From the NCBI GenBank assembly GCA_003567255.1, contig PWZW01000112.1:1-11324 (forward strand): 11,324 nucleotides of DNA, given 5' to 3'. The notes beneath the pieces are model-generated. The model did no database searches, was not told where the DNA came from, and saw nothing but the letters and a program-made list of their open reading frames with translations. Each line of letters opens with the position of its first letter. Within the stretch, counting starts at the first letter, position 1. Of this stretch, positions 5,225 to 11,324 are shown in pieces. A program made the position numbers and the translations under genes. The DNA comes from Puniceicoccaceae bacterium. Its GTDB lineage: Bacteria > Verrucomicrobiota > Verrucomicrobiia > Opitutales > Coraliomargaritaceae.

Positions 5225-8200
5225 ATGGAAAAAAAGACCCTCCCACCCAAGGCCCAAGGGCTATATGATCCACGTTTTGAACACGACAACTGCGGTGTTG
5301 GTTTTGTCGTTGATATGAAGGGGCGCAAATCTCATTCAATCGTTCAGAGTGCTTTGGAAATTTGTGTGAACCTCGACCACCGTGGTGGGTGTGGTTGTGA
5401 TGCCAATACCGGAGATGGTGCTGGCTTGTTTATGCAACTCCCCCACAACTTCTTCAAAGAAGTTTGCCCAAAGGAGTGTGGATTCGAAGTGCCTGAGGAA
5501 GGTACTTACGGAGTTGGGTTTATTTTCCTTTCGAAAGATGAGGATGAGCGTTCCCGCGAAGAAGCTATCATTGAGAAGATCATCAAGGAAGAGGGGCTGG
5601 ACTTTATCGGATGGCGGGACGTACCGGTCAACCGCAGCACCCTGGGCAAAGCATCCGCCGAGTGTGAGCCAGCGATGAAGCAGGTATTCATCGGGCGCGG
5701 CCAAGCCATTAAGGATACGCTCACCTTTGAGCGTAAATTGTACATCATTCGGCGAGTCGCGACCAACCGCATTCGCTACCAAGGTGCGGACGAAGAGTCC
5801 TTCTTTTACGTCAGTTCCCTTTCTTCGCAGACAATGACCTACAAGGGGATGCTGACCACCGAACAGCTCACCCATTATTTCCCGGACCTGCACCACCCGG
5901 CCATGGACAGTGCAATGGCGCTCGTGCATAGTCGCTTCAGCACGAATACCTTCCCCAGCTGGCCACGGGCGCAGCCTTTCCGTTACATGAGCCACAATGG
6001 TGAAATTAACACCGTGCGGGGGAACGAAAATTGGTTGCACGCCCGCCAGATGCAACTGGCGTCGAAGGTGTTTGGAGACGATTTCAAAAAGCTCGTCCCG
6101 ATCATCCGCGAAGACGGCAGTGACTCTCAAAAATTTGATAACTGTTTGGAATTCCTTGTTTTGGCCGGGCGGAGCCTTCCCCATGCGGTCATGATGATGA
6201 TCCCGGAGCCTTGGGAGCGACATGAGAACATGCCGCAATCCAAGCGGGACTTCTATGAATTCCACGCCTGCATGATGGAGCCTTGGGATGGGCCCGCCTC
6301 AATTGCCTTTTCTGATGGTGTCCAAATAGGAGCGGTCCTCGACCGCAATGGCCTGCGCCCCTCCCGCTACTACGTGACGAAGGATGATAAAGTAATCATG
6401 GCCTCTGAAGTGGGGGTGCTTGCGGCAGTGAAGCCCGAAGATGTGGTTAAAAAAGGACGTCTTGAGCCCGGCCGCATGTTTCTCGTGGATACCAAGGCGG
6501 GACGCATTCTTGGTGACAGTGAGGTCAAGGAATCCGTCGCTGCGGAAAAACCCTACGGTGAATGGTTGAAGGAAAATTTAATTTCCGAAACAGAGCTTCC
6601 TGAACCGTCGGCTGAAATTGCAGATGACTTTGCCACCATTCGGCAGCGTCAGCGTGCCTTTGGGTATACCTACGAGGATTTGCGCTTCATCCTTGCGCCT
6701 AGCGCCGAGCAGGGCAAGCAACCGCTCGGCTCCATGGGGAATGATGCTCCGTTGGCCGTGCTTTCGGACAAGCCTCAGCTGCTTTATAACTATTTTAAGC
6801 AGCTCTTCGCTCAAGTGACCAACCCGCCGATCGATCCGATTCGCGAAGAGTTGATCACTTCCAGTATTTCTTTCATCGGCTCTGAGGGTAACTTAGTTGA
6901 GCCAAGTGCGGAAAACTGTCGGATGATCAAGTACGAGAGTCCGCTTCTCGACAACCGTCAGGCCGCTCAACTCAAGGAAGTGGACGCGCCTGGCTTCCGT
7001 TCGGCCACACTACCGATTCACTTTGTTCCAGAGAAAGGTGGTTTAAACCCGGGGCACAACAGCATCGCTGAGCCAAACATCAGTGGCCGGGGTTTGGAAG
7101 CTGCCTTGGATCGCCTCTTTGAGCGGGCGGATTCCGCGATCGCCGATGGCGTGAATGTGCTCATCCTGTCTGACCGCACGGTTAAGGAAGGGCGCAGCCC
7201 GATTCCCGCATTATTGGCCTGTGCGGCCCTGCACCACCACCTGATCCGCGAAGGAACCCGCACCAAGGTATCGATCGTCATCGAATCCGGTGAGCCTCGT
7301 GAAGTGCACCACTTTGCACTCCTCATTGGTTACGGGGCGGATGCGATCAATCCTTACCTCGCGCTGGAAACGGTCCGCAACCTCGTCGCTGAGGGAGACA
7401 TCGATCAACCCGCAGATAAAGCCTGCGCCAATTTCCTCAAGGCGAACATGGCTGGGGTTATTAAGACAATGTCGAAAATGGGCATATCCACAGTGGCTAG
7501 CTACCGCGGAGCTCAAATCTTCGAAGCCATAGGGCTTTCCCAGGCTGTCATTGACAAGTACTTCACTAAAACGGCGACCCGGGTAGAGGGCATCGGCCTT
7601 GCTGCGATTGCCAAAGAAGCCTATATGCGTAGCAGCACGGCCTTCGATTCAAGAGGTGCGGAAACCGAACTTGATCCAGGAGGTATTTACCAATGGCGCG
7701 CCGGTGGAGAGCGGCACCTCTTCAACCCGACCACCATTCACAAACTACAGAAAGCCACTCGTTTGGGTGACTACGCTGTCTTCCGCGAGTATTCAACCGC
7801 GATTGATGATCAATCGCGTGAGATGTTCACCCTCCGCGGTTTGATGGAATTCAAGGTGGATGAGTCCAAGAGCATTCCCGTAGAAGAAGTGGAATCAGCG
7901 GAATCTATCGTAAAACGCTTCAAAAGCGGGGCTATGTCCTATGGTTCCATTAGTAAAGAGGCGCACGAAGCCTTGGCGATTGCCATGAACCGAATCGGCG
8001 CAAAGTCGAATACCGGGGAGGGTGGTGAAGATATTGACCGCTTCACTCCGGATGCAAATGGAGATAGCCGCCGATCTGCAATCAAACAAGTGGCCTCTGG
8101 CCGCTTTGGAGTAACCAGTTTCTATTTGGTGAACTCCGACGAAATTCAGATCAAGATCGTGCAGGGTGCCAAGCCCGGTGAAGGCGGAGAGTTGCCTGGG

Positions 8201-9874
8201 CACAAAGTGTTGCCGCCGATCGCAAAAACGCGTGGCACCACTCCTGGCGTTGGCCTCATCTCCCCACCTCCCCACCACGACATTTACTCGATTGAGGATT
8301 TGGCGGAGCTGATCCACGATCTCAAAAACGCAAACGTGAATGCTCGCGTAAACGTGAAGCTGGTTTCTGAGGTGGGTGTCGGTACAATTGCCTCCGGAGT
8401 CGCTAAAGCCAAAGCGGACGTTGTCCTCATCTCCGGGTACGACGGCGGTACAGGAGCGTCTCCCCGCTCGAGCATCCAGCACGCCGGTGCTCCTTGGGAG
8501 CTTGGCTTGGCTGAGACCAACCAAACGCTCTTGCTGAACGATTTGCGCAGCCGGATTTCGGTGGAGACCGACGGCCAGCTAAAAACCGGCCGCGACGTAG
8601 CGATTGCCTGTTTGCTTGGTGCGGAAGAGTTTGGTTTTGCGACCGCTCCCCTCGTTACGCTCGGGTGTTTGATGATGCGTGTGTGTCAAAAAAACACCTG
8701 CCCGGTGGGAGTGGCTACCCAGGATCCAAACCTGCGCAAGAAGTTCATGGGCGCTGCCGACTCGGTAGTGAATTTCATGAATTACGTAGCCGAAGAGCTG
8801 CGCGAGTACATGGCAAAACTCGGGTTCCGCACGATCAATGAAATGGTTGGCCGTGTGGACAAGCTTGAAATGCGCAAGGCAGTGGACCACTGGAAGGCCA
8901 AAGGGCTCGATTATTCGAAAATTCTCTACAAGCCAGAAGTTGGGCCTGAAGTGGGCACCTACTGCCAGCACAAGCAAGACCACCTGCTCGACCGTGCACT
9001 GGACAACACCGAGCTGCTTAAGCGCTGCGAACCCGCTATTGAAAGGGCCGAGCCGGTTACCGTTGATTTGCCCATCGTAAACACCAACCGCGTGGTCGGC
9101 ACCATCCTCGGTTCGGAGATTTCCCGCCGCTACGGCATGGACGGACTCCCGGAAGATACGGTCAAATTAAACTTCAAGGGGTCTGCTGGGCAGAGTTTGG
9201 GCGCATTCCTCCCCAAGGGGGTGACTATCAGCGTGGAGGGCGACACCAACGATTACCTTGGGAAAGGCCTTTCCGGTGGAAAACTCATTGTCTTCCCTTC
9301 GAAGCAAGCACCCGAATCCTTTGTTGCGAGTGAAAATATCATCACGGGTAACGTCACCCTCTACGGGGCGACGGGTGGAGAGATTTACGTCGCCGGTATC
9401 GCAGGTGAGCGATTCTGCGTGCGGAATTCCGGTGCGCACGCCGTCATCGAAGGAGTTGGAGACCATGGCTGCGAATACATGACCGGTGGTTCCGTCGTTT
9501 GCCTTGGTGGCACCGGGCGCAACTTTGCAGCTGGTATGTCCGGTGGCGTCGCTTACATGCTCGACGAGAAGAACGACTTCGAGGCGGAGCACTTGAATGC
9601 TGCCATGGTAAACGTCTACCGCTTAATTGAGTGCCAGGACAAGGAAATCGCCGAAGTGAAGGCGCGCATCGAAAAGCATGTGGCCTACACCGGTTCTGTG
9701 AAAGGGCAGTACGTCCTCGACAACTGGCAAGAGATCTTACCGCAGTTTGTGAAAGTCCTTCCGCAGGACTACGAACGCGTCGTCAACGCGGTTTCCCGTG
9801 CCGAAGAACGTGGCCTGAAAGGCGATGAAGCCATCCAAGCTGCCTTTGAGGAAAACGTGAAAGCCGGACATTGA
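5225..9874 (+). CDS. gltB: Glutamate synthase (NADPH) large/alpha subunit GltB
   Basis: A 1549-residue protein, the normal length for bacterial GltB. It uses glutamine-derived ammonia to turn 2-oxoglutarate into glutamate, with electrons from GltD. Domains in order: a class II glutamine amidotransferase (about 23-430), whose nucleophile C23 (DNCGVGF) becomes the N-terminus after removal of a 22-residue propeptide, with NGEINTVRGN (258-267) binding glutamine; a central linking domain (about 490-790); the FMN-binding synthase barrel (about 880-1240) with PGVGLISPPPHHDIYSIEDL (1007-1026) and ISGYDGGTGASP (1069-1080); cysteines C1148, C1154 and C1159 for the 3Fe-4S cluster (CLMMRVCQKNTC); and the C-terminal glycine-rich beta-helix (about 1285-1500). 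ATG 5225 is preferred over an in-frame TTG at 5177, which would add 16 residues to the propeptide. No Shine-Dalgarno sequence is seen. gltD follows after 26 bases, so this is the NADPH rather than the ferredoxin type. Confidence 0.97.
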   Translation: MEKKTLPPKAQGLYDPRFEHDNCGVGFVVDMKGRKSHSIVQSALEICVNLDHRGGCGCDANTGDGAGLFMQLPHNFFKEVCPKECGFEVPEEGTYGVGFIFLSKDEDERSREEAIIEKIIKEEGLDFIGWRDVPVNRSTLGKASAECEPAMKQVFIGRGQAIKDTLTFERKLYIIRRVATNRIRYQGADEESFFYVSSLSSQTMTYKGMLTTEQLTHYFPDLHHPAMDSAMALVHSRFSTNTFPSWPRAQPFRYMSHNGEINTVRGNENWLHARQMQLASKVFGDDFKKLVPIIREDGSDSQKFDNCLEFLVLAGRSLPHAVMMMIPEPWERHENMPQSKRDFYEFHACMMEPWDGPASIAFSDGVQIGAVLDRNGLRPSRYYVTKDDKVIMASEVGVLAAVKPEDVVKKGRLEPGRMFLVDTKAGRILGDSEVKESVAAEKPYGEWLKENLISETELPEPSAEIADDFATIRQRQRAFGYTYEDLRFILAPSAEQGKQPLGSMGNDAPLAVLSDKPQLLYNYFKQLFAQVTNPPIDPIREELITSSISFIGSEGNLVEPSAENCRMIKYESPLLDNRQAAQLKEVDAPGFRSATLPIHFVPEKGGLNPGHNSIAEPNISGRGLEAALDRLFERADSAIADGVNVLILSDRTVKEGRSPIPALLACAALHHHLIREGTRTKVSIVIESGEPREVHHFALLIGYGADAINPYLALETVRNLVAEGDIDQPADKACANFLKANMAGVIKTMSKMGISTVASYRGAQIFEAIGLSQAVIDKYFTKTATRVEGIGLAAIAKEAYMRSSTAFDSRGAETELDPGGIYQWRAGGERHLFNPTTIHKLQKATRLGDYAVFREYSTAIDDQSREMFTLRGLMEFKVDESKSIPVEEVESAESIVKRFKSGAMSYGSISKEAHEALAIAMNRIGAKSNTGEGGEDIDRFTPDANGDSRRSAIKQVASGRFGVTSFYLVNSDEIQIKIVQGAKPGEGGELPGHKVLPPIAKTRGTTPGVGLISPPPHHDIYSIEDLAELIHDLKNANVNARVNVKLVSEVGVGTIASGVAKAKADVVLISGYDGGTGASPRSSIQHAGAPWELGLAETNQTLLLNDLRSRISVETDGQLKTGRDVAIACLLGAEEFGFATAPLVTLGCLMMRVCQKNTCPVGVATQDPNLRKKFMGAADSVVNFMNYVAEELREYMAKLGFRTINEMVGRVDKLEMRKAVDHWKAKGLDYSKILYKPEVGPEVGTYCQHKQDHLLDRALDNTELLKRCEPAIERAEPVTVDLPIVNTNRVVGTILGSEISRRYGMDGLPEDTVKLNFKGSAGQSLGAFLPKGVTISVEGDTNDYLGKGLSGGKLIVFPSKQAPESFVASENIITGNVTLYGATGGEIYVAGIAGERFCVRNSGAHAVIEGVGDHGCEYMTGGSVVCLGGTGRNFAAGMSGGVAYMLDEKNDFEAEHLNAAMVNVYRLIECQDKEIAEVKARIEKHVAYTGSVKGQYVLDNWQEILPQFVKVLPQDYERVVNAVSRAEERGLKGDEAIQAAFEENVKAGH

Positions 9875-9900
9875 TTCACCCTTAGACACCTTAAAAAGAT

Positions 9901-11324
9901 ATGGGAAAAGCAACAGGATTTATGGATTACCAGCGGCAGACGGTCGCTGATCGCGCACCTCTGGAACGGGTAAAAGACTGGGACGAAATCCACGAGCATT
10001 TCGTTGAGGACAAGCTCAAGGAGCAAGGTGCCCGGTGTATGGATTGCGGTACGCCGTATTGCCATACCGGAATGACCCTCAGCTCTATGGCGAGCGGTTG
10101 TCCGATCAACAACCTCATTCCGGAGTTTAACGACCTGGTGTATCGGGGCAAGTGGAAGGATGCCTTCCACCGGCTCATGAAGACCAACAACTTTCCGGAG
10201 TTCACCGGCCGCGTTTGTCCGGCCCCTTGCGAAGGCTCCTGTGTTTTGGGAGTGATCGAACCACCGGTCACGATCAAGAACATCGAATGTGCAATCATCG
10301 ATAAGGCTTGGGAAGAGGGTTGGATGGTACCGAATCCCCCGAAAGAGCGCACCGGTAAGAAGGTTGCGGTCGTGGGATCGGGACCTGCCGGACTGGCCGC
10401 TGCCGACCAGCTGAACAAAGCCGGACACTTGGTGACCGTTTTCGAACGTGCGGATCGTGTCGGCGGCTTGCTCATGTATGGGATTCCTAACATGAAACTT
10501 GAAAAAGACGTGGTCACACGCCGGGTAAAGATCATGGAAGACGAAGGCATTGTCTTTAAAACCAACGTAGAAATTGGCAAGACGATGAGTTCGAAAGAGC
10601 TGCTTGACGATTTTGATTCGGTGATTCTTTGCTGCGGAGCAACCAAACCGCGCGACCTTCCCATCGAAGGTCTCCAGTTCAAAAACATTCGTTTCGCCAT
10701 GGAGTTCCTCGGGCCAAACACCAAGGAGCTTTGGGACGTGCGCGAAGGGAAGGGTCAGCAATTCAGCGAACTCGCCAAGGGTAAAAATGTGGTGATCATC
10801 GGTGGCGGTGACACGGGCACCGACTGTGTGGGCACAAGCATTCGCCATGGCTGTGAGACAGTCACGCAGCTTGAGATCATGCCCAAGCCTCCAGAAGAGC
10901 GTGCAGCCAACAACCCCTGGCCGGAGTGGCCTAAGGTCTACAAAATGGACTACGGGCAAGAGGAAGCGGCCGAGATATTTGGTGACGATCCCCGTCAGTA
11001 CCTTGTGACTGCCAGCAAGTTTGAGGGTGATGCGGATGGCAATGTGACCGGAGTACATGTCCACAACATTGAATGGGCTGAAGAGGGAGGCCGCTTTATC
11101 CCGAAGAAAGTCGAAGGTACCGAGCGTGTTATACCCGCAGACCTTGTTCTGCTGGCTATGGGTTTTCTCGGGCCAGAAAGCACCATCGTTGAAGAACTCG
11201 AGCTCGATCAAGATGCGCGTTCAAATGTAAAGGCGGACTACGGTCGCTTCACCACCAGTGTGGACAAAGTATTTGCTGCCGGTGATATGCGTCGAGGCCA
11301 GTCGCTCATCGTTTGGGCCATCAA
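9901..11324 (+). CDS. gltD: Glutamate synthase (NADPH) small/beta subunit GltD, cut by right edge
   Basis: 474 codons are present and the frame is still open at the window end; E. coli GltD has about 472 residues, so only a short C-terminal part should be missing. It oxidises NADPH on FAD and passes electrons through 4Fe-4S clusters to GltB. Seen: N-terminal cysteine sets C46/C49/C54 (RCMDCGTPYC), C67 (SGCP) and C106/C110/C114 (VCPAPCEGSC), which ligate the two clusters; the FAD-binding VVGSGPAG (157-164); the NADPH-binding IIGGGDTGTDC (299-309); and the second FAD contact FAAGDMRRGQS (458-468). This is the usual arrangement of the GltD and dihydropyrimidine-dehydrogenase N-terminal family. 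It starts 26 bases after gltB, so the two are co-transcribed and should give balanced subunits. No Shine-Dalgarno sequence precedes the ATG. Confidence 0.96.
   Translation, partial: MGKATGFMDYQRQTVADRAPLERVKDWDEIHEHFVEDKLKEQGARCMDCGTPYCHTGMTLSSMASGCPINNLIPEFNDLVYRGKWKDAFHRLMKTNNFPEFTGRVCPAPCEGSCVLGVIEPPVTIKNIECAIIDKAWEEGWMVPNPPKERTGKKVAVVGSGPAGLAAADQLNKAGHLVTVFERADRVGGLLMYGIPNMKLEKDVVTRRVKIMEDEGIVFKTNVEIGKTMSSKELLDDFDSVILCCGATKPRDLPIEGLQFKNIRFAMEFLGPNTKELWDVREGKGQQFSELAKGKNVVIIGGGDTGTDCVGTSIRHGCETVTQLEIMPKPPEERAANNPWPEWPKVYKMDYGQEEAAEIFGDDPRQYLVTASKFEGDADGNVTGVHVHNIEWAEEGGRFIPKKVEGTERVIPADLVLLAMGFLGPESTIVEELELDQDARSNVKADYGRFTTSVDKVFAAGDMRRGQSLIVWAI

Noticed and set aside
5336..6265. 309-codon open frame on the minus strand inside gltB
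   Set aside because: Opposite the amidotransferase domain of gltB; no motif and no ribosome-binding site. A similar frame at 7895-8524 was rejected for the same reason.
9769..11211. 480-codon open frame on the minus strand opposite gltD and the end of gltB
   Set aside because: It lies wholly opposite strongly recognised coding sequence, has no recognisable motif, and its composition is what a codon-biased sense gene produces in an antisense frame.

Overview
The window is ordinary bacterial chromosome, GC-moderate and densely coded. It carries parts of three metabolic or envelope units and no mobile element, CRISPR array, tRNA or rRNA that I can see. The proteins look like those of a Gram-negative, most likely Verrucomicrobiota (Opitutae-like), judged from the overall flavour of the glutamate synthase and transporter sequences. 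An LptF/LptG permease implies an outer membrane. Most start codons lack a clear Shine-Dalgarno sequence. The taxonomic call is inference from recollection, not a search.

Left part (1-1551, minus strand): an LptF/LptG-type lipopolysaccharide-export permease, followed 50 bases downstream by the N-terminal third of an RlmI-like 23S rRNA methyltransferase that runs off the left edge. Centre-left (1648-3614, plus strand): a LeuT-type sodium-coupled neurotransmitter:sodium symporter (NSS), overlapping by four bases (GTGA) a 50-codon single-pass membrane peptide that fits the MetS small-subunit family. Together they look like a two-component amino-acid importer, probably for methionine, alanine or another neutral amino acid. 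A HAD phosphatase (3768-4484, minus) converges on this pair.

Right part (4676-11324, plus strand): a small glutaredoxin-fold protein with a CGWS site, then gltB (large subunit of glutamate synthase, 1549 aa) and gltD (small subunit, cut by the right edge after 474 codons). GltB and GltD form NADPH-dependent GOGAT, which makes two glutamates from glutamine and 2-oxoglutarate. The gltB and gltD genes are 26 bases apart and almost certainly one operon. Whether the glutaredoxin-like gene, 213 bases upstream, belongs to it is open.

I see no convincing undescribed system. The most interesting points are the short, unannotated-looking transporter subunit gene, a charged insertion of about 50 residues in the transporter between TM5 and TM6, the atypical glutaredoxin next to gltBD, and a hairpin plus T-tract between the divergent lptF and transporter genes.
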